NCBI RefSeq assembly: GCF_003464595.1
Contig: NZ_QRZF01000035.1
Location: forward strand, 1 to 29,240
Direction: 5' to 3'
From: Bacteroides intestinalis
Lineage (GTDB): Bacteria > Bacteroidota > Bacteroidia > Bacteroidales > Bacteroidaceae
DNA length: 29,240 bases
Each line of letters begins with the position of its first letter. The first letter of the stretch is position 1. The notes beneath the pieces are model-generated. The model was not told where the DNA came from. It made no database searches and was given only the letters and a program-made list of their open reading frames with translations. Below, one piece after another: positions 1 through 8,321 of the stretch. The translations under genes were made by a program, and so were the position numbers.

Positions 1-77
1 GACTAGTAATTGCGAATATAACAGGTGCATAAACGGATAATCAGAATAAATTAGTAACACTTAAAAGAATAACGATT

Positions 78-515
78 ATGAAGAAGATTTTATCTATTCT
101 CGTATTGGCTATCGTGGCCGTTCAGTTCGCTTTTGCAGGTGATGTGATTACCAAAGACGCAAAGGAGCTCCCTTTGAATGCGCGTAACTTTATCAATCAG
201 TATTTCAGTAAACCGCAGATCTCATACATCAAGATAGACAGTGAATTCTTATCTAAGAAGTATGAAGTGACTTTGACTGACCGTACAGAGATTGATTTCG
301 ACAAGAAAGGTAACTGGACGGAAGTAGATTGCAAGAAAGGTGCTGTACCTGCCGCCCTTATCCCTGTTTCCATTAAGGATTACGTGAAAAAGAATTTCCC
401 GAATGAAATTATCACCAAGATAGAACGTAAAGGTACAGGTATAGAAGTAGAGCTTGCTAATGATTTCTCATTGAAATTTAATAAAAAAGGACAATTCGTC
501 AGTATGGATGATTAA
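78..515 (+). CDS. PepSY-like periplasmic protein (DUF2874 type)
   Basis: 145 aa with a clear Sec signal peptide (MKK, then a hydrophobic stretch ending AFA-G near residue 20). The mature part contains two similar alpha/beta units (about 25-85 and 90-145). Both have the pattern of the Bacteroidetes PepSY-like family once called beta-lactamase-inhibitor-like: 'yEVtL.d.teIdFdkkGnW..vd' and 'IEVEL.NdfsLkFnkkGqFv.mDD'. Family members are small secreted proteins, often beside two-component systems, and their biochemical role is not established. The gene is followed after 14 bp by a second PepSY-like gene, so the two are probably co-transcribed. No convincing promoter is visible in the 77 bp upstream. 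The family call is firm; the function is unknown. Confidence 0.85.
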   Translation: MKKILSILVLAIVAVQFAFAGDVITKDAKELPLNARNFINQYFSKPQISYIKIDSEFLSKKYEVTLTDRTEIDFDKKGNWTEVDCKKGAVPAALIPVSIKDYVKKNFPNEIITKIERKGTGIEVELANDFSLKFNKKGQFVSMDD

Positions 516-529
516 TGGAGGGGAAAGAG

Positions 530-1030
530 ATGAAGACAAGATTTTTAATGTTAGCGATGATGATGTGTGTGGCTGCTGTTACGTTCAGTGCATGCAGTGA
601 CGACGATGATGATGATAAAAGCATTAATGTTCCTGAGTCTGTGGTACAAGCCCTGAAACAGAAGTATCCGAGTGCGACAGGAATAGAATGGGAACAAAAA
701 GGAGCCTATTTTGTGGCCGATTGCTGGTTGGATGGAAAAGAATCAAATATATGGTTTGATCCCAATGCCAATTGGCTGATGACGGAATCGGAAATATTCT
801 GGAATGATGTTCCTGAAGCTGTACAGACTGCATTTGGTAGTGGAGAATATGCAAACTGGGTACAAGATGATTATTATTTCCTGCTGTATCCATTGCAGCC
901 CATGCAATATGTGATTGAAGTAAAACAGGGAAATCAGAAGTATCAGTTATTCTACTCGGAAGATGGAGGACTGATGAATACGGTGAATGTGACGGGAAAG
1001 GATGATACGATTTATCCACCGGTAAATTAG
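530..1030 (+). CDS. PepSY-like lipoprotein, probably surface-exposed
   Basis: 166 aa from the ATG at 530. An in-frame ATG at 515 overlaps the previous stop codon, but the GGAGGGG at 518-524 is well placed for 530, and 530 gives a clean lipoprotein signal. The lipobox is FSA-C with Cys22. The cysteine is followed by S-D-D-D-D-D-D-K, the acidic pattern known as a lipoprotein export signal in Bacteroidetes, which predicts display on the outer face of the outer membrane. The rest resembles PepSY-like domains ('Vpesvvqalkqkyps.tgieWe.kg.yfvad', 'e..Wfdpnanwlmte'). It is the second gene of a likely two-gene unit. The ligand and role are unknown. Confidence 0.85.
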   Translation: MKTRFLMLAMMMCVAAVTFSACSDDDDDDKSINVPESVVQALKQKYPSATGIEWEQKGAYFVADCWLDGKESNIWFDPNANWLMTESEIFWNDVPEAVQTAFGSGEYANWVQDDYYFLLYPLQPMQYVIEVKQGNQKYQLFYSEDGGLMNTVNVTGKDDTIYPPVN

Positions 1031-1118
1031 TGATTAGGGGTTAGTGATAAGTGATTAGTGGGCTGCGCCATGTACTGCAAGAATACTAATCACTTATCAC
1101 TAACCCCTAATCACTAAT
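1026..1118. terminator. Long hairpin with 34-bp stem between convergent genes
   Basis: 1026-1059 and 1085-1118 are perfect reverse complements (34 bp) around a 25-nt loop beginning GGGCTGCGCC. The arms are built from degenerate TTAGTGAT-like units. The left arm includes the TAG stop of the PepSY-like lipoprotein gene, and the right arm ends 2 bp before the sdaA stop. It can serve as a bidirectional terminator, although there is no long U-tract on either side. A second hairpin with different arms and nearly the same loop lies at 13441-13526. Confidence 0.8.
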
Positions 1119-1120
1119 CA

Positions 1121-2338
1121 CTATTCTCCCATTGGGCGATAGTCCTTGGCTAATCCGCCTTCGCTGGTTTCTTTGTAGAGTGATGGCAAATCGTTTCCGG
1201 TTTCTTTCATTACTTCTACAACTTTGTCGAAGGATACACGATGCATGCCATCAGTAAAAGAAGAATAAAGGTTGGCATCCAGTGCGCGGGCGGCAGCGTA
1301 TGCATTGCGTTCGATGCAAGGTATTTGAACTAATCCGCATACCGGGTCGCAAGTCATGCCGAGGTGATGTTCCAGCCCCATTTCGGCTGCATACTCTATT
1401 TGTGCAGGGCTACCACCGAATAATTGGTTGGCAGCAGCTGAGGCCATGGCACAGGCTACACCTACTTCTCCCTGACATCCTACTTCTGCTCCAGAAATGG
1501 ATGCATTGGTTTTTACGATATTTCCTACAAGACCGGCTGTGGCAAGCGCACGAAGAATTCGGGTGTCACTGAAATCACGGCTTTTAGCAAGATGATATAA
1601 TACTGCCGGCATCACACCGCAAGAACCGCAGGTGGGTGCGGTAACAATTGTTCCCCCTGAGGCGTTCTCTTCACTTACAGCAAGGGCATAGGAAAATACC
1701 AACCCGCGAGATTGTAAAGACTGCTTGTATCCGCTGGCACGTATGTAATAAGTAGAGGCTTTGCGGCGTAAGTTCAATGGACCGGGCAGTACACCTTCTT
1801 GCTCCAATCCGCGGCGAACGGCTGCTTGCATGGTTTTCCATACTTCTTGCAGGTAATCCCATATATCTTCTTCCTCACACTCCTTGACGTACTCCCAGTA
1901 ACTTCTTCCGGTCTTTTCGCACCATTGTAGGATCTCTATCATGTGATTCATACCATAGATATCCGGGGTATTGACAGAAGATGCACCATCATTTTCTTCA
2001 GCCAGTGCACCACCGCCTACACTGAATACTGTCCATGCATCAGTCTCTTTTCCCGAAGCATCCAATGAAACGAATTTCATGCCATTGGGATGGAAAGGTA
2101 GAAATATTTTGGGTTCCCAAATAATTTCTACCGGAGCGGCTGGCTGCAGGGTGTCGGTAATGGCTATGTTAGTCATGTGTCCCTTTCCTGTGGCAGCAAG
2201 GCTACCGTATAAAGTCACTTTAAATGAGGAAGCTTCCGGATGTTTTTCCAGAAAGATCTCAGCAGCTTTGCGGGGCCCCATTGTATGGCTGCTTGATGGC
2301 CCTGTACCGATGCGGTAGAGTTCTTTGATTGATTTCAT
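1121..2338 (-). CDS. sdaA: L-serine ammonia-lyase (iron-sulfur)
   Basis: 405 aa, single-chain L-serine dehydratase converting L-serine to pyruvate and ammonia in the cytoplasm. The N-terminal half starts with the family hallmark 'IGTGPSSSHTMGP' (residues 10-22). The C-terminal half has 'TAPTCGSCGVMPA' (C237, C240) and a cysteine cluster 'MTCDPVCGLVQIPC' (C330, C334, C341), consistent with an oxygen-labile [4Fe-4S] centre. The length fits the fused alpha+beta form of Bacteroidetes and enterobacteria. The start lies 11 bp after the mutS2 stop, so the two genes are probably co-transcribed. The 3' end abuts the 34-bp hairpin. Confidence 0.95.
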   Translation of the reverse strand: MKSIKELYRIGTGPSSSHTMGPRKAAEIFLEKHPEASSFKVTLYGSLAATGKGHMTNIAITDTLQPAAPVEIIWEPKIFLPFHPNGMKFVSLDASGKETDAWTVFSVGGGALAEENDGASSVNTPDIYGMNHMIEILQWCEKTGRSYWEYVKECEEEDIWDYLQEVWKTMQAAVRRGLEQEGVLPGPLNLRRKASTYYIRASGYKQSLQSRGLVFSYALAVSEENASGGTIVTAPTCGSCGVMPAVLYHLAKSRDFSDTRILRALATAGLVGNIVKTNASISGAEVGCQGEVGVACAMASAAANQLFGGSPAQIEYAAEMGLEHHLGMTCDPVCGLVQIPCIERNAYAAARALDANLYSSFTDGMHRVSFDKVVEVMKETGNDLPSLYKETSEGGLAKDYRPMGE

Positions 2339-2349
2339 AATTATTTTAT

Positions 2350-4875
2350 TTATAGGTCAACGACTGTGATTCCTACACCACCAAACTGCACATGTTCGTC
2401 GGCAAAATGCTTGATGCCGGGAACTGTTTGCAGGTATTGCCGGATAAGGGTACGCAAGATACCTGTGCCTGTTCCGTGAAGGATACGTACGCGTGACATA
2501 CCTACAAGGATAGCATCATCAATAAAGTAGGTTACTGCCTGTAGAGCTTCGTCACCACGCATGCCGCGTACATCGATGTCTTGCTTGAAGTGCAATTTCT
2601 TTTCGTACATGCTGTCCTGGGTTTGATTGCTGACAAAAGTACTCTTAGTAGAGGTGTCCACCTTTTGTGGGGCGGAATTTGTGCGTTCCAAACGTTCCAG
2701 CTTAACAGTGGTTTTGATACTGCCAAAAGCAATAATGGCATTTTTGCCATTTACCTCCAATACTTCGCCCACCGAGCTCTGGCCCTTTATCTTTACCATA
2801 GCTCCCGGGGTAATGCTTGCCAGGCGCTCAGCTTCCTGTTTGGCTTTTTGGGCAGCCAGTTCCTGGGCTGAAGGACTGTTGTTTGTATCTTTATTTTTCT
2901 TTTCTTTTTTTCGGTTCTGCTTTTCCTGCAATTTTTGCATTTTGAGGGCTATCTTCTCCTCTTGTTCTTTAGAGGCAAGAGCTTCCATCGATTCACGGAA
3001 CTCGGTCAGTTCCTGACGTGCCTGGCGGGTTTTCTCTTTTTCAGCCTGTGCTTCCTTAATGGTGCGGATGGTGTTTTCAATCCGTGCATTGGCTTCCTGT
3101 ACCAGCTGTTCTGCTTCCTCTTTAGCTTTACGGATAATCTCTTTGCGGGATTTCTGCAGGTCTTCCATTTCTGCCTGATAGCGGGAGATGGTATCTTCCA
3201 TATGCTTTTCACGCTGGCGGATAGTCTGACGTTTGCCTTCCCAGTATCGTTTATCGCGTACAATATCTTGCAGATACTTATCGGCATTAATATATTCGCT
3301 ACCCACAATTTCGGATGCATCTGCAATCACATCTTCCGGAAGACCGATCTTCCGGGCTATCTCTACGGCAAATGAACTTCCGGGATTACCTATCTGAAGT
3401 TGGAAAAGTGCCTGCATCAGGTGGCGGTCGTACAACATGGCTCCATTCACTACTCCTTCATGGTCTTCGGCAAAGTGCTTCAGATTCTGGTAGTGAGTAG
3501 TAATAACACCGAACGTCAGCTTTTGGTTGAAACGTTTCAGTACGGCTTCGGCGATGGCACCACCAATTTGTGGTTCGGTTCCACCACCAAATTCATCTAT
3601 AAGGATGAGACTGCGTTCATTGCAATTCTTCATCATTATCTTCATGTTGGTGAGATGTGAAGAGTAAGTACTCAGATCATCTTCAATGGACTGTTCGTCA
3701 CCTATATCGATGAATATACTGCTGAAGATACCGGTATGGCTACGTTCGTGCATAGGAACGAGCATACCACATTGCAACATATATTGTAACAATCCCACTG
3801 TCTTGAGGCAAACAGACTTACCACCCGCATTGGGACCGGATATAATAAGGATACGCTGCTTTTCAGTCAATTCAATATCGAGCGGAACTACTTTCTTACC
3901 GTGTTTGGCAAGGGAAAGTTGCAGCAATGGGTGTACAGCCATAGTCCAATCCAGTAACTGCGTATTTTCCAATGCAGGTTTTATACCTGATATTTGTAGG
4001 GAGAATAAGCTCTTGGCACGGATAAAGTCTATCTCTGCAAGGAATTCATATGACTGCAATACATCGGGAATGGAAGGGCGCAACAGGTTAGAGAATTCTA
4101 CCAGGATACGGATAATTTCCCTACGCTCATCTCCTTCCAGTTCGCGGATACGGTTATTGGCCTCTACTACTTCGGCAGGTTCTATAAATACGGTTTTTCC
4201 GCTTGCTGATTCGTCATGTACGATACCTTTAATCTTTCGTTTTAATCCCGGAGCAACCGGAATTACCAGACGGCCGTCACGCATGGTCGGGGTAACGTCT
4301 TTATCTACTACACCTTCCGACTGGGCATTGCGTAAGATGCTGTTCAGAGAACGGGATATGCTGTTCATGGTGCTCGCCAATTCACGACGAATACGTGCCA
4401 GCTCGGAAGAAGCATTATCTTTTATCTTTCCATAAGGTGAAAGTATATTATTTATTTTCTGAATCAGTTGCGGAAATGCCAATATATCCTTGGCGAGATT
4501 CCGGAGGCAAGGGTAGGGGGAGTCTTCTCCTTCTATGTCATCCTTTTCTAAAAAACGCACGATGTCCCGTATCGTTTCCAACGAACGGCGCAGGTCGAAA
4601 AGTTCCTGCTCATCCAGGTACATTCCCTCTATGCGTATTCGTTTCAGTGACGGACGGACGTCGAAAAAATACTGTGCGGGGAAGTTATCTTCCTCCTGTA
4701 TGATGCGTACGAATTCTGTAACGAGGTTCAGGCGTTCCTCCACTTCTTCAAAATGGTCGGAGAACGTCATATCGGCTACGCGTTCGGCACCTAATGTGCT
4801 GAGGCATTTTTCGCTCAACAACTGGCGTATTTGGTCGAAACCTATTTTAGGTTCAAAGTTCTGTGGATATATCAT
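2350..4875 (-). CDS. mutS2: Endonuclease MutS2 (ATPase with Smr domain)
   Basis: 841 aa, normal for the family. It has an N-terminal core and clamp, then a MutS-type ATPase with Walker A 'GPNAGGKS' and Walker B '[13 protein letters not shown]'. A long charged coiled-coil of E/K/R/Q follows, then a C-terminal Smr domain ('[13 protein letters not shown]' and '[12 protein letters not shown]'). MutS2 lacks the mismatch-recognition domain of MutS1. Family members suppress recombination by cutting branched DNA and, in Firmicutes, act on collided ribosomes; which applies here is not visible. It probably leads an operon with sdaA. A perfect -7 box lies only a few bases before the ATG. Confidence 0.95.
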   Translation of the reverse strand: MIYPQNFEPKIGFDQIRQLLSEKCLSTLGAERVADMTFSDHFEEVEERLNLVTEFVRIIQEEDNFPAQYFFDVRPSLKRIRIEGMYLDEQELFDLRRSLETIRDIVRFLEKDDIEGEDSPYPCLRNLAKDILAFPQLIQKINNILSPYGKIKDNASSELARIRRELASTMNSISRSLNSILRNAQSEGVVDKDVTPTMRDGRLVIPVAPGLKRKIKGIVHDESASGKTVFIEPAEVVEANNRIRELEGDERREIIRILVEFSNLLRPSIPDVLQSYEFLAEIDFIRAKSLFSLQISGIKPALENTQLLDWTMAVHPLLQLSLAKHGKKVVPLDIELTEKQRILIISGPNAGGKSVCLKTVGLLQYMLQCGMLVPMHERSHTGIFSSIFIDIGDEQSIEDDLSTYSSHLTNMKIMMKNCNERSLILIDEFGGGTEPQIGGAIAEAVLKRFNQKLTFGVITTHYQNLKHFAEDHEGVVNGAMLYDRHLMQALFQLQIGNPGSSFAVEIARKIGLPEDVIADASEIVGSEYINADKYLQDIVRDKRYWEGKRQTIRQREKHMEDTISRYQAEMEDLQKSRKEIIRKAKEEAEQLVQEANARIENTIRTIKEAQAEKEKTRQARQELTEFRESMEALASKEQEEKIALKMQKLQEKQNRKKEKKNKDTNNSPSAQELAAQKAKQEAERLASITPGAMVKIKGQSSVGEVLEVNGKNAIIAFGSIKTTVKLERLERTNSAPQKVDTSTKSTFVSNQTQDSMYEKKLHFKQDIDVRGMRGDEALQAVTYFIDDAILVGMSRVRILHGTGTGILRTLIRQYLQTVPGIKHFADEHVQFGGVGITVVDL

Positions 4876-4879
4876 GTCG

Positions 4880-4887
4880 CAAAAGTA
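4880..4887 (-). promoter_or_regulatory. Candidate -7 box of mutS2
   Basis: TACTTTTG on the minus strand matches the Bacteroides TAnnTTTG box. Its last base is separated from the ATG by only CGAC, so transcription would begin at or next to the start codon. No TTTG is seen 19 bp upstream, which weakens the call. Confidence 0.35.
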
Positions 4888-4917
4888 CGATTAATTCGTG
4901 AAAAAAATGGCAGGAAG

Positions 4918-4948
4918 TTTGTAGATTTAAAAATGATTTGTACCTTTG
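4918..4948 (+). promoter_or_regulatory. Promoter of tRNA-Ser(UGA) copy 1
   Basis: TTTG at 4918-4921, 19 bp, then TACCTTTG at 4941-4948. This matches the Bacteroides housekeeping promoter and lies 40 bp upstream of the tRNA. Confidence 0.75.
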
Positions 4949-4988
4949 CACCGCTTTAAACGAAAAGCCTTCCTTATAAGGGAGTTTT

Positions 4989-5073
4989 GGAGAGGTGGCA
5001 GAGTGGTCGATTGCGGCGGTCTTGAAAACCGTTGTACTGCGAGGTACCCGGGGTTCGAATCCCTGTCTCTCCG
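4989..5073 (+). tRNA. tRNA-Ser (anticodon TGA), copy 1
   Basis: 85 nt with a long variable arm, as expected for a class II serine tRNA. The acceptor GGAGAGG pairs with TCTCTCC plus discriminator G. The anticodon loop CTTGAAA gives TGA, and the T arm contains GGTTCGAATCC. The CCA end is not encoded. The sequence is identical over its whole length to the copy at 17070-17154, and the leaders upstream are also similar. Confidence 0.97.
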
Positions 5074-5077
5074 CTGA

Positions 5078-5106
5078 AAGCAGCTAAATAACGGCTGCTT
5101 TTTTAT
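5078..5106 (+). terminator. Intrinsic terminator after tRNA-Ser(UGA)
   Basis: AAGCAGC (5078-5084) pairs with GCTGCTT (5094-5100) and is followed by TTTTATT. It starts 5 bp after the tRNA end and precedes the next tRNA, so the second tRNA depends on read-through or on an unseen promoter. Confidence 0.8.
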
Positions 5107-5132
5107 TGGAAAATACTTGTCGAAATATACAA

Positions 5133-5220
5133 GGAGAGGTGCTCGAGTGGTTGAAGAGGCACGCCTGGAAAGCGTGTATACCCCTAAAGGGTATCCGGGG
5201 TTCGAATCCCCGTCTCTCCG
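5133..5220 (+). tRNA. tRNA-Ser (anticodon GGA)
   Basis: 88-nt class II tRNA. The acceptor GGAGAGG pairs with the 3' TCTCTCC plus G. The anticodon loop CTGGAAA gives GGA, and there is a long variable arm (TACCCCTAAAGGGTA) and a T arm GGTTCGAATCC. Its 3' end differs from the UGA copies at the att-like core (CCCCGTCTC rather than CCCTGTCTC). Confidence 0.97.
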
Positions 5221-5225
5221 CAGGT

Positions 5226-5250
5226 TGAGAAGCCATTTTCTCATTTCTTT
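5226..5250 (+). terminator. Candidate terminator after tRNA-Ser(GGA)
   Basis: TGAGAA (5226-5231), loop GCCATT, then TTCTCA (5238-5243), followed by TTTCTTT. The stem is short and overlaps the stop codon of the convergent lacI-type gene. Confidence 0.5.
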
Positions 5251-6257
5251 CTACTACTTTCCCTTATCTGCAAATTTGTCGGAATAATCACTTGTCTGAC
5301 TGTTTTATCCCCTTTGATTTGATCTATAAGTAATTGACAAGCCGTTTCTCCCATTTTATAAGTCTGGTGTGATACAGCTGATAATTTCGGTTCTACATAA
5401 TTGGCATGTTGTTCATCCGTATATCCGATGATGGCTATATCTTCGGGGATACGAAGTCTATGTTCTTTAATAACCTCTATGGCGGCAAAAGCTAATGTAT
5501 CATTCATGGCAAGGATGGCATCAGGTGGTTGCGGGAGAGATAATAAAGTTTCCGTAGCTATTTTGCCTTCCTCATAATCTATCTTCCGGCAGATTACCAG
5601 TTCTTTTTCGATAGGAATGTGATTGTCGCGCAGAGCTTCCAAATAACCATGCTTTCGTTTGGTTACGATATCCAAATGATTGGCTCCTCCGATAAAAGCT
5701 ACCCGCTTGCTGCCGGTATCCAATAAATGTTGGGTAGCCATTTGTGCAGATTGCACACCATCTGCTACTACCGACGAAAACTGGTCGGTCAGGCAAACGC
5801 GGTCGAATAGGATGAGTGGCATATTAATGTCCTTTAAGGCGGCAAGATGTGAATAGTCTTTTGTTTCCTGAGACAGGCAGGCGATAATGCCTTCTACTCG
5901 CATATTTACCAGATTTTCGATATTCCTTTTCTCGTATTCGTATGCTTCATGTGAAGTGGTAATAATAACAAAATATCCGTTAGCTACTGCCATGTTTTCT
6001 ATTCCGTTCAGGATGGATGCGAAGAAATGGGTAACGATATCCGGCACAACGACTCCGATGATACGCGGAGTGTTTTTTCGCAGACTCATGGCAAAAGGAT
6101 TGGGACGGTAATTCATCTCTTTTGCCAGTTTTTTGACTTTAGTACGAAGTTCACTGCTGATTTCCGGACTGTCTTTTAGTGCCCTGGATACAGTGGGAAT
6201 GGATACGCCCAATGCTTTGGCGAGATCTTTGAGTGAAGTATGTTTCTGGTATTCCAT
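5241..6257 (-). CDS. LacI-family transcriptional regulator (probable L-galactose operon regulator)
   Basis: 338 aa from the ATG at 6257. A GTG at 6281 is in frame but adds eight residues before the usual LacI start. The N-terminal helix-turn-helix is 'TSLKDLAKALGVSIPTVSRALKDSPEIS', followed by the hinge helix segment 'NYRPNPFAMSLRKN'. A periplasmic-binding-protein-like sugar-sensing domain begins at 'RIIGVVVPDIVTHFFASILNGIE' and runs to the end ('IIGYTDEQHANYVEPKLSAVSHQ'). It is divergent from the L-galactose-type operon across a 177-bp shared region containing a CG-centred palindrome (6333-6342). It therefore probably controls that operon, and perhaps itself, in response to L-galactose or a pathway intermediate. 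The family is certain; the effector is inferred. Confidence 0.9.
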   Translation of the reverse strand: MEYQKHTSLKDLAKALGVSIPTVSRALKDSPEISSELRTKVKKLAKEMNYRPNPFAMSLRKNTPRIIGVVVPDIVTHFFASILNGIENMAVANGYFVIITTSHEAYEYEKRNIENLVNMRVEGIIACLSQETKDYSHLAALKDINMPLILFDRVCLTDQFSSVVADGVQSAQMATQHLLDTGSKRVAFIGGANHLDIVTKRKHGYLEALRDNHIPIEKELVICRKIDYEEGKIATETLLSLPQPPDAILAMNDTLAFAAIEVIKEHRLRIPEDIAIIGYTDEQHANYVEPKLSAVSHQTYKMGETACQLLIDQIKGDKTVRQVIIPTNLQIRESSRKK

Positions 6258-6332
6258 TTTAAAGTCTGCTATTAGATTCACTTACAAAGAAAGCATATTC
6301 CCTGATAAAAGATGGTATGAAAGGATGTTTTT

Positions 6333-6351
6333 TTTACGTAAACCATTACGT
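6333..6351. promoter_or_regulatory. Candidate LacI-type operator
   Basis: TTTACGTAAA (6333-6342) is a 10-bp palindrome centred on CG, as LacI-family operators usually are. Its TTACGT half recurs at 6346-6351, which also makes ACGTAA-N4-TTACGT. It lies between the divergent regulator and the operon. Confidence 0.45.
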
Positions 6352-6389
6352 GTTGTTTTTATACTTTGCATGCTGTCCTGAAATTATTC

Positions 6390-6409
6390 TTGCCCTATTT
6401 TTGCCCTAT
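6390..6409 (+). promoter_or_regulatory. Candidate promoter and 11-bp-spaced direct repeat of the L-galactose operon
   Basis: TATTTTTG at 6396-6403 is a perfect -7 box, 31 bp before the first ATG. It is embedded in two copies of TTGCCCTAT (6390-6398 and 6401-6409) spaced one helical turn apart. A less perfect box, TATACTTTG, lies at 6360-6368. No good -33 TTTG is visible for the first box. Confidence 0.45.
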
Positions 6410-6434
6410 CTAAAAACTTTTAAATTTAATTGAT

Positions 6435-7367
6435 ATGCAATACCATGAAATCGGAAAGACAGGGATGAAAGTGTCATCTCTCAGCTTTGGAGCTTCTTCT
6501 TTGGGAGGAGTTTTCCATGATATTAAAGAGAAAGAAGGAATTGAGTCTGTGTTTACTGCCATCGAAGCAGGTATGAATTTTATAGATGTTTCTCCTTATT
6601 ATGGGCACTATAAAGCTGAAACTGTTTTAGGGAAAGCTTTGAAAGATGTTCCGCGTGACCGATACTATCTCTCTACTAAAGTGGGACGTTATGGAAAAGA
6701 TGGGGTCAATACCTGGGATTATTCTGCAAAACGCGCAGTAGAGAGTGTGTATGAGAGTATGGAGCGTCTGAACATTGACTTTATCGATCTGATAAATGTA
6801 CATGATATTGAGTTTGCCGATCTGAATCAGATTGTAAATGAAACATTACCGGCATTAGTCGGCTTGCGCGAGAAAGGCATTGTTGGGCATGTGGGGATCA
6901 CCGACTTGCAACTCGAAAACCTGAAATGGGTGATTGATCACTCGCCGAGTGGTACGGTAGAATCGATCCTTAATTTCTGCCATTATTGTTTGTGCGATGA
7001 TAAACTGATTGATTTTCTTGATTATTTTGAATCGAAAGGAGTAGGAGTGATCAACGCTTCTCCGCTTTCAATGGGATTATTGAGCGAGCGTGGCGTTCCT
7101 GAATGGCATCCGGCTCCTGAATCACTGGTGGAGGCTTGCCGTAAAGCAATGGAACACTGTAAGGTAAAGAACTATCCTATAGAAAAACTGGCTATGCAAT
7201 TTTCTGTAAGTAATCCACGAATTGCGACCACTTTGTTCAGTACTGCTAATCCGCTGAATGTAAAGAAGAACGTATCCTTTATAGAAGAACCGATTGACTG
7301 GGAATTGGTACGTGAAGTACGGGAGATTATTGGAGAACAGCAACGTGTAAGTTGGGCTAATTCTTAA
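6435..7367 (+). CDS. Aldo/keto reductase, probable L-galactose dehydrogenase
   Basis: 310-aa AKR-family TIM barrel. It resembles plant L-galactose dehydrogenase along its whole length ('GNTGLKVS'-like start, 'NFIDVSPYYGHYKAETVLGKALK', 'HDIEF', 'GVGVINASPLSMGLLSERGVPEWHPA'). The AKR tetrad is visible as D51, Y56, K82 and H123. Expected reaction: NAD(P)-dependent oxidation of L-galactose to L-galactonolactone in the cytoplasm. It is the first gene of a tight four-gene operon (gaps of 15, 15 and 23 bp). The order dehydrogenase, lactonase, permease, second dehydrogenase matches, as I recall, the characterised Bacteroides vulgatus L-galactose pathway (Bvu0219-0222). L-fucose is the main alternative substrate. 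Confidence 0.88.
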   Translation: MQYHEIGKTGMKVSSLSFGASSLGGVFHDIKEKEGIESVFTAIEAGMNFIDVSPYYGHYKAETVLGKALKDVPRDRYYLSTKVGRYGKDGVNTWDYSAKRAVESVYESMERLNIDFIDLINVHDIEFADLNQIVNETLPALVGLREKGIVGHVGITDLQLENLKWVIDHSPSGTVESILNFCHYCLCDDKLIDFLDYFESKGVGVINASPLSMGLLSERGVPEWHPAPESLVEACRKAMEHCKVKNYPIEKLAMQFSVSNPRIATTLFSTANPLNVKKNVSFIEEPIDWELVREVREIIGEQQRVSWANS

Positions 7368-7382
7368 AAAATAGCTGTCTAT

Positions 7383-8306
7383 ATGGACTATACAATAATT
7401 GATGCGCATGCCCATTTATGGTTACGGCAAGATACAGTGGTAGATGACCTACCCATTCGTACGTTGGATAACGGACGTTCGTTGTTTATGGGAGAAATCC
7501 GTCAGATGGTTCCTCCCTTTATGGTGGACGGGGTGAACAGTGCAGAAGTTTTCCTGTCGAACATGGACTATGCACAAGTATCTGCTGCCGTCATTACGCA
7601 AGAATTTATAGACGGTATTCAGAATGAATATCTGGCAGAGGTTGTTTCCCGTTATCCCGGTCGTTTCTTTGTTTGCGGAATGTGTGAGTTTCGTAAACCC
7701 GGGTTTCTGGCACAGGCAAAAAAACTGATTGCAAGAGGTTTTAAAGCTATTAAGATCCCGGCTCAACGTCTGTTGCTTAGAGAAGGACGGGTGATGCTGA
7801 ATAGTGAAGAAATGATGCAGATGTTCCATTATATGGAAGAACGGGATGTGATGCTTTCTATTGACTTGGCGGACGGAGCAACGCAAATTCCCGAGATGCA
7901 GGAGGTCATTCAGGAATGTCCCCGGCTGAGAATTGCTATCGGGCATTTCGGAATGGTGACACGTCCGGATTGGAAAGAACAGATACGGTTAGCCCTACAT
8001 CCCAATGTGATGATTGAATCCGGAGGAATCACCTGGCTTTTCAATGATGAATTCTATCCCTTTAGGGGAGCAGTAAAAGCTATATGGGAAGCTGCCGAAC
8101 TGGTCGGGATGGAGAAACTGATGTGGGGATCGGATTACCCGCGTACCATTACAGCAATCACTTACAAGATGTCATATGATTTTATAGTGAAATCACCCGA
8201 TTTGCAGGAAGATGAGAAAAGGTTATTCCTCGGAGAGAATGCCCGGAAATTCTATGGATTTACTGATCTTCCCATATTGCCATATATCAAAAACATGTCT
8301 GAATAA
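7383..8306 (+). CDS. Amidohydrolase (cog3618), probable L-galactonolactonase
   Basis: 307-aa amidohydrolase-superfamily barrel. Metal-site signatures are 'DAHAHLW' (H9, H11) after strand 1, 'AIGHFGM' (H188), and 'WGSDYPRT' with D251 at the strand-8 position. The family is cog3618, whose known members hydrolyse sugar lactones such as L-fucono- and L-galactonolactone. Between an L-galactose dehydrogenase-like gene and a transporter, the likely substrate is the L-galactono-1,5- or 1,4-lactone, giving L-galactonate. It is cytoplasmic with no signal peptide. It starts 15 bp after the upstream stop. Confidence is high for the family and good for the substrate by context. Confidence 0.87.
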   Translation: MDYTIIDAHAHLWLRQDTVVDDLPIRTLDNGRSLFMGEIRQMVPPFMVDGVNSAEVFLSNMDYAQVSAAVITQEFIDGIQNEYLAEVVSRYPGRFFVCGMCEFRKPGFLAQAKKLIARGFKAIKIPAQRLLLREGRVMLNSEEMMQMFHYMEERDVMLSIDLADGATQIPEMQEVIQECPRLRIAIGHFGMVTRPDWKEQIRLALHPNVMIESGGITWLFNDEFYPFRGAVKAIWEAAELVGMEKLMWGSDYPRTITAITYKMSYDFIVKSPDLQEDEKRLFLGENARKFYGFTDLPILPYIKNMSE

Positions 8307-8321
8307 GAAGATAATAATACC

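Noticed and set aside
624..1019. 131-codon minus-strand open frame
   Set aside because: Antisense to the PepSY-like lipoprotein gene, composition typical of a shadow frame, no start signals.
4927..5244. 105-codon minus-strand open frame with repeated 'RDGDSNPGYP'-like segments
   Set aside because: It lies over the two tRNA genes; the repeated peptide is simply the tRNA-Ser sequence read backwards. The frame at 16898-17164 is the same artefact over the third tRNA.
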